Assembly: GCA_030612705.1 (NCBI GenBank)
Contig: JAUWNI010000028.1
Location: forward strand, 1 to 36,932
DNA length: 36,932 nt
Direction: 5' to 3'
Origin: Phycisphaerae bacterium
Lineage (GTDB): Bacteria; Planctomycetota; Phycisphaerae; UBA1845; Fen-1342
Below, piece after piece: positions 23,747 to 31,863 of this stretch. Numbering within the stretch: position 1 is the first letter of the stretch; the number at the start of each line of letters is the position of its first letter. The notes below the pieces were generated by a model. It was not told the origin of the DNA. It ran no database searches and saw only the letters and a list, made by a program, of their open reading frames with translations. The translations under genes and the position numbers were made by a program.

Positions 23747-25522
23747 ATGACGATAGCCGATACGATCACACCAGCGTTGAAAAAGGGGACAGGCACCTCG
23801 CGGGGCGACGCCGATTCCGGGGCACCCGGGGGTTCGACTCGGAGCCAGCCCCCTTTTACAACGCATCCTCTGGGATCGCGGGCCCGGGTGCTGCTGACCA
23901 GCGTGTTCGGGCCATATGCCCAGGACAACGAATACGGCGGCCGGAAGATCAACCCCATGGAGCTGTATCAGAACCAGGTGACGCGGGTGCAGGGTGTTTT
24001 CTCCCTGCGGATGTTCCACCGCTCCTGGGGGCTGATGCTGATCCAGGTCAACATGGACGCCCCGTGTACGCTCCTGGATTTTCCCGTCCTGGAACGCTTC
24101 ATCGCCGAGATCACGACGAATAAGTACGACATCGTCGGGATCAGCTCGATCATCCCGAACGTCGGGAAGGTGCGGAAGATGTGCGAGCTCATCCGCGAGC
24201 ACCTGCCCGCGGCCACGATCGTCGTCGGCGGGCACGTCGCGAACGTGCCGGACCTGGACCAGCGAATCGACGCCGACCACATCGTGAAGGGCGAGGGCGT
24301 ACGCTGGTTCCGCCGCTTCCTGGGGCAAGACGAAAGCCGGCCGATCAAGCATCCGCGGATCGTCTCCGGCTTCGGCTCACGCATTCTGGGTGTCAACCAG
24401 TCGGAAAAGCAGGGCGAAGTCGCCGCGACGCTGATCCCCTCGGTGGGCTGCCCGCTGGGGTGCAACTTTTGCTCGACCTCGGCGATGTTCGGCGGCAAGG
24501 GCAAGTGCGTCCATTTCTACGAGACCGGCGACGAGCTGTTCGAGGTCATGTGTGACCTGGAGAAAGACCTGCGAGTCAAGTCGTTCTTCGTCATGGACGA
24601 GAACTTCCTGATACACCGCAAGCGGGCGCTGCGGTTGTTGGAATTGATGAGCGAACACGACAAGTCGTGGGCGCTGTACGTCTTCAGTTCGGCGAACGTG
24701 TTGCTCTCGTACACGATGGAGCAATTGGTGGGCTTGGGGGTCTTTTGGGTCTGGATGGGCATCGAGGGCAAGGATTCCCAATACGCCAAGCTCAACGGGG
24801 CCGATACCCACGAGTTGGTGCGCACACTCCAGTCGCACGGGATTCGCGTGCTGGGCTCGACCATCGTCGGGCTGGAAGAGCACACGCCGGAGAACATCGA
24901 CGCGGCCATCGATTACGCGGTGAGCCACGATACGGATTTCCACCAGTTCGCGTTGTATACCGCCATTCCCGGCACCCCGCTGCACGCCGAGAAGCTAGCC
25001 GCCGGGACGCTTCTGGATAACGACGAATGCCCTCTGGCCGACACGCATGGGGAATACAAGTTCAACTTTAGACATATGCACATCCCCGGCGGCCAGGAAA
25101 CCGAATTCCTGCTTCGTGCCTTTCGCCGCGACTTCGAGGTCAACGGCCCCAGCTTCATTCGGCTGACGCGGACGATGCTCCAGGGCTGGCGTCGCTATAA
25201 AAACCATCCAGAACGGCGGATCCGCCAGCGGTACGCCTGGGACAACCGCAGCCTGGCAACCACGTACGCCGGGGCCCTGTGGGCGACCCGGCACTGGTAC
25301 CGTAACAACCCCGCGTTGTCGGCCAAGATCTCGCGGATACTGAACGACATCTACCGCGAGTTCGGGCTGAAATCGCGGCTGGTTGCGCCGCTGGTGGGCC
25401 GCTACTTGCGGTTCACGATGGCCCGCGAGGACCGCCGCCTCCGCCAAGGCTGGACCTACGAGCCGCAGACGTTCTGCGAAGTCAATCAGACAATTGCGGC
25501 GGGAACATCCGGCATAAGATAG
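23747..25522 (+). CDS. B12-binding-type radical SAM protein
   Basis: A 591-aa protein. Residues 45-210 form a cobalamin-type Rossmann domain (YDIVGISSIIPNVGKV, ATIVVGGHVANVPDL, DHIVKGEGVRWF) without a clear DxHxxG motif. The radical SAM motif is VGCPLGCNFCS, with cysteines 235, 239 and 242. GSTIVGLEEHTPENI and YTAIPGTPLHAE are typical later motifs. ATG 23747 follows GGAAG; ATG 23705 in the same frame is possible. Residues 12-37 are encoded by a palindromic repeat and look non-native. The rsmJ gene starts 47 bp downstream. It belongs to the same broad class as the protein at 11877, but they are not close copies. Confidence 0.85.
   Translation: MTIADTITPALKKGTGTSRGDADSGAPGGSTRSQPPFTTHPLGSRARVLLTSVFGPYAQDNEYGGRKINPMELYQNQVTRVQGVFSLRMFHRSWGLMLIQVNMDAPCTLLDFPVLERFIAEITTNKYDIVGISSIIPNVGKVRKMCELIREHLPAATIVVGGHVANVPDLDQRIDADHIVKGEGVRWFRRFLGQDESRPIKHPRIVSGFGSRILGVNQSEKQGEVAATLIPSVGCPLGCNFCSTSAMFGGKGKCVHFYETGDELFEVMCDLEKDLRVKSFFVMDENFLIHRKRALRLLELMSEHDKSWALYVFSSANVLLSYTMEQLVGLGVFWVWMGIEGKDSQYAKLNGADTHELVRTLQSHGIRVLGSTIVGLEEHTPENIDAAIDYAVSHDTDFHQFALYTAIPGTPLHAEKLAAGTLLDNDECPLADTHGEYKFNFRHMHIPGGQETEFLLRAFRRDFEVNGPSFIRLTRTMLQGWRRYKNHPERRIRQRYAWDNRSLATTYAGALWATRHWYRNNPALSAKISRILNDIYREFGLKSRLVAPLVGRYLRFTMAREDRRLRQGWTYEPQTFCEVNQTIAAGTSGIR
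23781..23857. repeat. Palindromic element inside the radical SAM N-terminus
   Basis: AAAAGGGGACAGGC (23781-23794) and GCCAGCCCCCTTTT (23844-23857) form arms matching at 12 of 14 positions. The element is in frame and codes for a Gly/Ser/Pro-rich stretch. Confidence 0.75.
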
Positions 25523-25569
25523 CAGTACCCGCTCCAAGGAATGGACCATCCCCGCCGCGGAGTGGGCCG

Positions 25570-26553
25570 ATGCCGCTAAGCCGCTCAACTCACGGAATGT
25601 CGTCCTCGGACAAAGCCGTTTGGACACCCCCGCTCATGGGCGTGTGTGCGGCGGCGGCCGATGAGCAACAGCGATCCCGAGCGCGGGTGCTGGCCGCGGA
25701 ACTGAATCTGCCCGTGGACGCACGGGACGGCGTCGATTGTGATTTGCTCCTGGTGGTTACCGGCGACGGTTTGGAGCTCCGTGAGACCGGACGCGGCGCT
25801 GCCGGTGGAGTGAAAGCGGACTTCGGCAAAGCCGGGGAGGGCGCCCGCCGACTCGCTACCGCTTCACGCCGACAGCCGCTCGCCCGGGCCGTCGGCTTGA
25901 AGAAACGCATGCCAACTATATTTGACGCCACCGCGGGTCTGGGGCGCGACGCCATGCTGCTGGCAAGCCTGGGTTGCACGGTGATCGCCGTGGAGCGCTC
26001 CGTGATCCTCGGGGCGATGTTGCGCGACGCGCTGGAGCGCGCGGCGGCGCCCGAGGTGGATGAGACTGAATCGCCGTGTGCGACTACGCGCCAACATCCG
26101 AGCCCAAAACGCAATCAGAGCCCGAAGCGTCAGCGAGGGCCCTGTTCCGACTGTGCCGGCCGGCCCGTGCCCCTCGCTGGCGCTTCGGGCTCTGATTATG
26201 CGGCGCTTAGTCGCGCACGGTGGTTCAGACAATGCGGCATCACGTTGATCATCGGAGATGCCGTGGACGTGCTTACCCGGATGTCGGATCAGGAGGCGCC
26301 GGACGTGGTCTACCTTGACCCGATGTATCCACTCAGCGGCAAATCGGCTTTGCCCAAGAAGGAGATGCGCATTCTCCGGCGGCTGGTCGGCGACGACCTG
26401 GACGCCGGCGCCTTGCTGGAGGTGGCCCGGCGTGTGGCACGCGACCGCGTGGTGGTCAAACGAACGCCGCGCGCCCCACCGCTAACGCCCGCGACGACGA
26501 TGAGCTACCGGGGCAAACTCGCCCGCTACGACGTCTACGTCACGCGGGAATAG
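25570..26553 (+). CDS. rsmJ: 16S rRNA (guanine-1516-N2)-methyltransferase RsmJ-like, with repeat-derived insertion
   Basis: A SAM-dependent methyltransferase of the RsmJ (YhiQ) type, expected to make m2G at 16S rRNA position 1516 (E. coli numbering). Motif I is IFDATAGLGRDAMLLASLG (117-135), the catalytic-loop-like motif is YLDPMYP (248-254), and the C-terminus has MSYRGKLARYDVY. At 327 aa it is longer than the about 250 aa of the E. coli protein. Part of the excess is residues 164-213 (SPKRNQSPKRQRG and on), encoded around a 29-bp-arm palindrome. The frame stays open through it. A GGAG site precedes ATG 25570. Activity may persist if the insert forms a surface loop. Confidence 0.87.
   Translation: MPLSRSTHGMSSSDKAVWTPPLMGVCAAAADEQQRSRARVLAAELNLPVDARDGVDCDLLLVVTGDGLELRETGRGAAGGVKADFGKAGEGARRLATASRRQPLARAVGLKKRMPTIFDATAGLGRDAMLLASLGCTVIAVERSVILGAMLRDALERAAAPEVDETESPCATTRQHPSPKRNQSPKRQRGPCSDCAGRPVPLAGASGSDYAALSRARWFRQCGITLIIGDAVDVLTRMSDQEAPDVVYLDPMYPLSGKSALPKKEMRILRRLVGDDLDAGALLEVARRVARDRVVVKRTPRAPPLTPATTMSYRGKLARYDVYVTRE
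26113..26197. repeat. Large palindromic element inside rsmJ
   Basis: Arms at 26113-26141 and 26169-26197 match at 27 of 29 positions when one is reverse-complemented (AATCAGAGCCCGAAGCG...), with a 27-nt centre. One non-coding frame translates to RARSVSEGP, a string I associate with planctomycete repeat families. The length keeps the rsmJ frame open. Confidence 0.92.
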
Positions 26554-26818
26554 AATCCTTTCCAGCCGGAGGAACGGGGACCGGGACGAGAATGGGACAC
26601 GAAGAAGGGGGATGAGACTCGCTATTGACGGCCGGGCAGTCTGGCTCCACGCGTTCATCTCGGCGGTCTTCATTGGATGTGACCTCGGGGTCCGATTTCG
26701 CACGTTCAAACCGACGCTCGCGTTTCATCGCGGCCTTCGCCGCCCTCTTAGCCTGTCGCTCGCGCTTTTCGGCTTCACGTTGTCGCTTCAGAGGCGACGT
26801 TCTGTTTCTCTTGGCCAT
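26540..26818 (-). CDS. Small basic protein, MAKRNRTS type
   Basis: A 92-aa protein starting MAKRNRTSPLKRQREAEKRE and continuing as a Lys/Arg/Ala-rich helix to about residue 40, then a Pro/Ser-rich tail. Short proteins with this start occur in many bacteria and are uncharacterised; nucleic-acid binding is a guess from charge. GGGGAG lies 5 nt before ATG 26818. The longer frame from 26839 is not needed. It overlaps the end of rsmJ on the other strand by 14 bp. It probably shares a transcript with the gene just upstream, 17 bp away. Confidence 0.7.
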   Translation of the reverse strand: MAKRNRTSPLKRQREAEKRERQAKRAAKAAMKRERRFERAKSDPEVTSNEDRRDERVEPDCPAVNSESHPPSSCPILVPVPVPPAGKDSIPA

Positions 26819-26835
26819 GCAAACTCCCCAAGGCG

Positions 26836-27057
26836 TCAAACGCCGGCGGAGCCCTGTCCGTGCTGGAGGGGCGGGTCTTCGACCGTCTGGATGCGTTCGA
26901 CGGTCACGTCGTGGTAAAACCCTTCCTTGCGGAGTTTCTCAGCCTCTGCTTCGGCGGCCTTCTCGGTGTCATGACGGCCGAGCGTGACAGCTAATCCGTC
27001 GGTGGATTTGCCACGCACACGCCACTGTTTTGGTTCACCTTGCCACTTCGTCGCCAT
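26836..27057 (-). CDS. Small conserved protein, MATKWQGEPKQW type
   Basis: A 73-aa protein, MATKWQGEPKQWRVRGKS then LAVTLGRHDTEKAAEAEAEKL and FYHDVTVERIQ. It looks like a small alpha-beta domain. I recall similar short proteins as conserved but without a function. ATG 27057 has GAGGGG upstream; the frame open to 27132 lacks one. It lies 17 bp before the small basic protein gene on the same strand and downstream of the RRM gene, so a stress or RNA-related group is possible but unproven. Confidence 0.72.
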   Translation of the reverse strand: MATKWQGEPKQWRVRGKSTDGLAVTLGRHDTEKAAEAEAEKLRKEGFYHDVTVERIQTVEDPPLQHGQGSAGV

Positions 27058-27193
27058 AAGGGCCCCTCGCTGTTGAAGAGCGAACATTCGCGGCACGCAC
27101 GCCTTTCTGACGGACCGTTTCGTGAAAACCACCCGGAGAAGGGAAGGCAGCCACTAGCGGCCTTCCCTCCCGGTGATTGAGCTTGAGATTCTC

Positions 27194-27532
27194 CTAGCGG
27201 CCTCTACCGTAGCCACCACCGCCACCACCGTAGCCTCCGCGGCCTCCGCGGCCTCCGCCGCCTCCGCCGCCTCCGCCGCGCGGTTCGCGTGGTTTGGCTT
27301 CGTTGACCGTGAGGGCGCGGCCGCCATGATCTTGCCCGTTTAGAGCGCTGATCGCCGCTTCCGCCTCCGCGGCGGAGCCCATCTCGACGAATCCGAATCC
27401 TTTGCTCCGGCCCGTCGAGCGGTCTTCAATGACCTGGGCGCTGTCAACCGTGCCGTGCGGCGAGAACATCTGTTCCAGATCAGAACTGCTCACGTCGTAC
27501 CCCAGGTTCCCGACATACAATTTTTTACCCAT
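27194..27532 (-). CDS. RRM-domain, glycine-rich RNA-binding protein
   Basis: A 112-aa protein with one RNA recognition motif. RNP2 is KLYVGNLGYD at residues 4-13 and RNP1 is KGFGFVEM at about residue 45. DRSTGRSKG and AISALNGQDHGGRALTVNEA complete the fold. The C-terminal 27 residues are Gly/Arg/Tyr-rich (RGG-type), as in bacterial Rbp proteins of cyanobacteria and planctomycetes that are often cold-induced. Cytoplasmic, binds single-stranded RNA. AGGAG lies 7 nt before ATG 27532, which excludes the longer frame from 27613. The Gly tract is encoded by a GGCGGAGGC-like tandem repeat. Confidence 0.93.
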   Translation of the reverse strand: MGKKLYVGNLGYDVSSSDLEQMFSPHGTVDSAQVIEDRSTGRSKGFGFVEMGSAAEAEAAISALNGQDHGGRALTVNEAKPREPRGGGGGGGGGRGGRGGYGGGGGGYGRGR

Positions 27533-27854
27533 CGCATTTCTCCTATCGATGGCTGCGTGACCCGTTGCTTTACTTTCAGGGTCGCAATTGAAAGTGACCG
27601 TGGTTCCGGCCAAGAAGGTAGGAGGGCGATCTAAGCAATACGATGCGGGACTTGCAGGACAAATGCCACCTCTGCGCCCGGTTCGTCAATCCGACCATCC
27701 GCATTATACTCCGGATCCCAGGGAAGTAAACCAACTGTTCTTGGATACTCTGTTTCCGCGTAGCGTAACGAATGTTGGGGAAACTTCTGGATCGGGGTTT
27801 TTGAAAGGATAGTCTCACGACCTTTCCACAAGCAAGTGAAAGGAAGGTGAGCCT

Positions 27855-28301
27855 ATGTCTGATACTGAACTGACGGTATCGCAACCGATTGTGATCACGG
27901 TAACGGTGGACGGGTTGGATTTCAATGAGGTGGTCGCGGAGATCCGCCGAGCCGCGGCCCAGGCCTGCGGCGAAATACTGGGCTGCGTGTTGCGGGCGGT
28001 GTGTCAGGAAGTTCGCACGTACCTGGACCGGCACGAAGCGCTGCTGTGGAAGCATCGCGAGTGGGAGCGGCGCACCACGGTCTGCAAGATGGGCAGCGGC
28101 GTGATCGAGAAGACGATCGAGACGCAGATCAACCGGCGGATGAAGAAGCAGGGCATGAGCTGGTCGGTGCCCGGTGCTCGCCGGCTGGCCAAACTGCGCG
28201 TGCTGTATCCGGACCGGCCGCGCTGGGAGGCGTTTTGGGCACGGTCGTTGTCCGAGACCGGACAGCACACACCCGGTGATCCGACAGCGGAGGTGTCCTG
28301 A
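27855..28301 (+). CDS. Short transposase-like protein, probable internal-deletion remnant
   Basis: A 148-aa protein. The C-terminal part, MGSGVIEKTIETQINRRMKK then QGMSWSVPGARRLAKLR, resembles the C-terminal catalytic-Glu region of long transposases (ISKra4/ISH6/UPF0236-like). The N-terminal 50 residues (VDGLDFNEVVAEIRRAAAQ) resemble the start of such proteins. The long catalytic middle is missing, so it is probably an internal deletion that kept the frame. GGAAGG precedes ATG 27855. No terminal inverted repeats were found by eye. The family assignment is uncertain. It may still bind DNA, or be inert. Confidence 0.6.
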   Translation: MSDTELTVSQPIVITVTVDGLDFNEVVAEIRRAAAQACGEILGCVLRAVCQEVRTYLDRHEALLWKHREWERRTTVCKMGSGVIEKTIETQINRRMKKQGMSWSVPGARRLAKLRVLYPDRPRWEAFWARSLSETGQHTPGDPTAEVS

Positions 28302-28654
28302 GAGCGTGGTCGTCGTATAGTACGTGGGCCGTCGGAGAGGATAGGGCTCCGCTGGCGAGCGACCCGAGCGCCTCGACGGTGGCTACGGCATAGGGATCAG
28401 GCTTGCGGCCGTCGACTGCGAGCCTGCCCTCTCCTTCCCACCTGCCGGTAGCCCCCAAAGCGATAAACGCATCTGTCGAAGCTCTGGGAGCGTACCCAGA
28501 ACAAGAACGCGTCGTGAGCCCAAAAATCAAATACCCCAATTAAGGGTTACACTACCCAAAAAGCACGCAGTCGGTGCCTCCGTTGGCAACGAAGGAGAAG
28601 TTGTGTAAACTGAAATGTTTGATGTTTTGAAGCTTTAACTCCAGGAGAACATCT
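28302..28654. other. Intergenic region upstream of the PLP enzyme
   Basis: About 350 bp with no gene. A small imperfect stem CTCCGTTG...AACGAAGGAG lies near 28578-28600. I compared it by eye with SAM riboswitch cores and saw no match. Confidence 0.45.
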
Positions 28655-30100
28655 ATGTTCGGCGGTGAAGAAGTTGAAATTACTCCCGGGATGCAGCGGT
28701 ACATCGACAAGAATAACGCGTATCTCGCCAAACGCGACAAGTACATCCGCGAGACGGTCAAGAACTGGAAGTTCGACACGATCGCCGTACACGGGCTCTA
28801 CTCTGTCGAGGAGGCGATCGAGGATTATCAGGGCGCCATCATCGAGCCCATCTTCATGAGCGCCTCGCAGGCCTACCGCGATTCGGACGAGATGGCCGCC
28901 GCCCTGGCTTATCTGATCCCCACCTGGTGCTACTCGCGGATCGCCAACCCGTCCACGTATTACTACGAGTGGATGCTGGCCATGCTGGAGAGCTACGGCT
29001 TCGACGGCGAGACGGGGTGCTGCTCCACGTCGTCCGGGATGGCGGCGATCATGACGGCCACGCAGCCGTTTCTCGTACACAAGAAGCAACACACGCATGA
29101 ACCGCGGAACTTCCTCGCCACCGCGCAGTGCTACGGCGGCACCTTCCAGCAGTTCAACGTCCGCCTGATGGAGGAGCGCGGCATCGAGTGCCGCTGGATC
29201 GAGGATCCGACCAACATCGACAATTGGGCGTCCAAAATCGACGAGAACACTCGTTTTCTCTACGGCGAGTTGCCCAGCAACCCGCAGCAGGGCTTCTTCG
29301 ACGTCCCCGCCGTGGCCGACCTGGCCCACAGCCACGACCTCCCGCTGATCTGTGACTCCACCGTGGCCACGCCGGCCCTATTGCGACCGATCTGTCACGG
29401 TGCGGACATCGTCGTGCAGTCGGCGACCAAGAGCCTGACGACGAGTGGTTTCGGCGTCGCCGGCGCGTTGACGGCGCGCAAGAACCTGGTGTCCAACATC
29501 GACAACGACGACCTGAAGCAGGACTTCGCGCTGTACGTCAAGTATATGCCGAACCGCGACTACGGCCCGAACCTGCACCCGCTTCAGGCGATCATGACCA
29601 TGAACGACATGCGGACGCTGCGCTCCAAGATGGACCTGCTCAGCCGCAATACGATGAAAGTGGCCGAGTTCCTGCAAACGCATTCGCAAATCGAGAGCGT
29701 GCAGTACCTGGGACTGCCCAACCATGCACTGCACGAGCTGGCCAGCAAATACATGTGGCTGGTCGACGCCGAGTACGACGAGCTGTACGGCAAGCCGGTC
29801 AACCGCTACGGCCACCTGATGTCGTTCTGCGTGAAGGGCGGCGCCGAGGAGACCCGCAAGTTCTTCGACGGCCTGCAACGCATCTGGCGGGCCACCGACC
29901 TGGGCCGCATCAAGAGCGTCGCGACGATCCCCGCGATCTCAACCCACCAGCAGCAAGGCGAAGAGGGCCGCAAGCTGGCCCACGTCCCGCCAAACATGGT
30001 CCGCCTCTGCGTCGGCGGCGAGCACGCGGACGACACCATCGGCGATCTGGATCAGGCCCTGAACAAGGTCGGTTCAAAGACGGCGGTGGCGGTGTCGTAA
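28655..30100 (+). CDS. Cys/Met metabolism PLP-dependent enzyme
   Basis: A 481-aa cytoplasmic PLP enzyme of the cystathionine gamma-synthase/O-acetylhomoserine sulfhydrylase family. Motifs include YSRIANPSTYYYEWMLAMLE, CSTSSGMAAIM (PLP phosphate region), LICDSTVATPALL with Asp234, and VVQSATKSLTTSG with the Schiff-base Lys259. The C-terminus has VRLCVGGEHADDTIGDLDQAL. It is longer than typical members (about 390-430 aa), with about 50 extra residues at the N-terminus. The exact reaction (sulfhydrylase, synthase or lyase) cannot be told. AGGAGAAC precedes ATG 28655. Its TAA is the first triplet of the repeat element that follows. Confidence 0.88.
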   Translation: MFGGEEVEITPGMQRYIDKNNAYLAKRDKYIRETVKNWKFDTIAVHGLYSVEEAIEDYQGAIIEPIFMSASQAYRDSDEMAAALAYLIPTWCYSRIANPSTYYYEWMLAMLESYGFDGETGCCSTSSGMAAIMTATQPFLVHKKQHTHEPRNFLATAQCYGGTFQQFNVRLMEERGIECRWIEDPTNIDNWASKIDENTRFLYGELPSNPQQGFFDVPAVADLAHSHDLPLICDSTVATPALLRPICHGADIVVQSATKSLTTSGFGVAGALTARKNLVSNIDNDDLKQDFALYVKYMPNRDYGPNLHPLQAIMTMNDMRTLRSKMDLLSRNTMKVAEFLQTHSQIESVQYLGLPNHALHELASKYMWLVDAEYDELYGKPVNRYGHLMSFCVKGGAEETRKFFDGLQRIWRATDLGRIKSVATIPAISTHQQQGEEGRKLAHVPPNMVRLCVGGEHADDTIGDLDQALNKVGSKTAVAVS

Positions 30101-30239
30101 CAGTCCGCCGTAAAAGTCATGTAGCGGCCTGCGCCGCGCAGGCCGAACGCCCAAAGTGGCGTTCCGGCCTATTACGGCCGGCGAGGCGCCGGCCGCTACG
30201 TTATTCCCGCCCCATAGTGACTACTGCGGCGGACTGTTA
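30098..30239. mobile_element. MITE-like element with CAGTCCGCCG inverted ends
   Basis: Perfect 13-bp inverted ends TAACAGTCCGCCG (30098-30110) and CGGCGGACTGTTA (30227-30239). Similarity extends inward (AAAGTCA on the left, AGTCAC on the right strand). Inside are two hairpins, CGGCCTGCG/CGCAGGCCG and GGCCGGCG/CGCCGGCC. It has no coding capacity. A related left end starts at 36871 and a minimal hairpin is at 11756-11782. The left end supplies the stop codon of the PLP gene. Confidence 0.75.
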
Positions 30240-30278
30240 GGCATTGCGGATTGTGGATTTGTGCCGGATACGATCACC

Positions 30279-30312
30279 AATCCCCAATCGTCAATCTCCA
30301 ATCGTCAATCGG
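30279..30312. repeat. CAATCGTCAATC-type tandem repeat
   Basis: Reverse-complement form of the 8-mer array at 5505-5545, upstream of the TldE-like gene. Confidence 0.6.
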
Positions 30313-30382
30313 TCGCCGATTCATCAGTTGACGGTCGATCGAGCACCAGAACCCGGTCGTTTCCCCAAGTGGACCAGGAAAA

Positions 30383-31858
30383 ATGAGTAACCGACACGAA
30401 ATCTCCCGCCGTGACTTCGCCCGATACGCCGCCTGCGGCGCAGCGTCAATCTACCTCCACGGCTGCGCGTCGACGCCACGACGTGTCGTCGGTTCATCAG
30501 CAATCGCCGGACAGCCGCTACCACAACTGACCGATCGTGACACGTTCCGGCAATTGGCGGACGCCGCGCTCAACACATCGAGCGCGGATCACATCCTTGT
30601 TTCGCTGAACGAACGTATCGGCGGCCTGACCCAATTTCACAACGATCAGATCACCGACCACGCCGACAACCCAAACCGGCAATTGTCGGTGACCGTCGCG
30701 TTCGGACGGCAAGTCGGCTCCGCTACCACGGACAAGCTGACCGCCGATGCCGTGGTAGCCGCGGTTATCTCCGCGCAGCAGGACGCCGAGGCGTCGTTGC
30801 CGAATCCGGATTACCTGCCGCCATTGCCGCCGCGGCGATATCCAGTCCTGCCGACGTATCGACCCGAGACGGCCGAAGCGGGGCGTACTCGCCGAGCCGC
30901 CGACGCGTCGGAAGTGACAAAGCTGTGTGCTTCCGCGAATCTCCAGGTATTGGGAATCATCGCGACTTCCGCGCGTGCGGTCGGGATCGCCGCCGACACC
31001 GGGCTGTTCGCCTTCGAGCAGCGCACATTGGCCGAATTGGACATTACGTCGGTCGGTTCGGACGTGCCGATCAAAATCGCCAACGTCAACCGCTCGATCG
31101 ACGATCTCGGCGTCGTGGAGCGAACCCGCCAAGCCGTCGCCAAAACAAAGTGGCTGGCACATCCGCGCGAACTGACGCCCGGACGTTACACGGTCATCCT
31201 CGAACCCACGGCGGTTGCCCAACTACTCCGCCCGCTGCTCGACGCGACCGCCGCTCACACCTATCACAACGGCACCAGTGCCTTGCGGGATAAACTGGGC
31301 GAGCCGCTCATCGACTCGCGCTTTACTCTGAGAAACCGCCCGGATCATCCCGCTCTCATCGGCAACGGCTTCGACGCAATCGGCCTGCCAACCAACGCGA
31401 AAACCTGGATCGAGCGCGGCGTGCTCACACAACTTCACTACGATCGCCTCTCTGCTCACCGATACGACACGCCGCCCACGTTTGCGCCCGACGCGTGGCA
31501 CCTTTCGAGTGTTGATCCGACCGGCGAGTGCATCGACGACCTGGTACGCGCAACGGAGCACGGCATCCTCGTGACCAATCTCGATCAAATTAAGTCTGTC
31601 GATCCCTCGGACCTGACGTTAACCGGACAAACACGCGACGGAACGTTCCTGATCGAGGACGGCAAAATCGTCGCCGGCCTGACAAACCTGAACTGGCGAG
31701 AGAGCCCGCTACGAGCGTTCAACCAGGTACGGACCTACACCACGCCGCTCGAAGCCGTGGTCTCACCGACCGCCGTCCCGAGCAACGCGGTAACGTCAGG
31801 CGTGCGCAAACTGCTGGTGCCGGCAATAACGATCAACGACTTCAACATGGAAGAATGA
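30383..31858 (+). CDS. Tat-exported lipoprotein of the TldD/PmbA (TldE) family
   Basis: A 491-aa protein. The N-terminus SRRDFARYAACGAASIYL is a twin-arginine signal and HGCAS a lipobox-like end, so the protein is likely exported folded and lipid-anchored. The body has the PmbA/TldE pattern: TPGRYTVILEPTAVAQLLRP, RDKLGEPLIDSRFTL, GTFLIEDGKIVAGLTNLNWR. The HExxxH zinc site of TldD is not seen, which suggests a TldE-like subunit. Known TldD/TldE act together in the cytoplasm, so an exported single copy is odd. No tldD gene is visible. ATG 30383 has AGGA very close upstream. Confidence 0.85.
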   Translation: MSNRHEISRRDFARYAACGAASIYLHGCASTPRRVVGSSAIAGQPLPQLTDRDTFRQLADAALNTSSADHILVSLNERIGGLTQFHNDQITDHADNPNRQLSVTVAFGRQVGSATTDKLTADAVVAAVISAQQDAEASLPNPDYLPPLPPRRYPVLPTYRPETAEAGRTRRAADASEVTKLCASANLQVLGIIATSARAVGIAADTGLFAFEQRTLAELDITSVGSDVPIKIANVNRSIDDLGVVERTRQAVAKTKWLAHPRELTPGRYTVILEPTAVAQLLRPLLDATAAHTYHNGTSALRDKLGEPLIDSRFTLRNRPDHPALIGNGFDAIGLPTNAKTWIERGVLTQLHYDRLSAHRYDTPPTFAPDAWHLSSVDPTGECIDDLVRATEHGILVTNLDQIKSVDPSDLTLTGQTRDGTFLIEDGKIVAGLTNLNWRESPLRAFNQVRTYTTPLEAVVSPTAVPSNAVTSGVRKLLVPAITINDFNMEE

Positions 31859-31863
31859 AGCAG

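Noticed and set aside
28302..28654. SAM riboswitch upstream of the Cys/Met PLP enzyme
   Set aside because: Only a short imperfect stem is present; I could not match the SAM-I or SAM-II conserved cores by eye. A covariance-model search would settle it.
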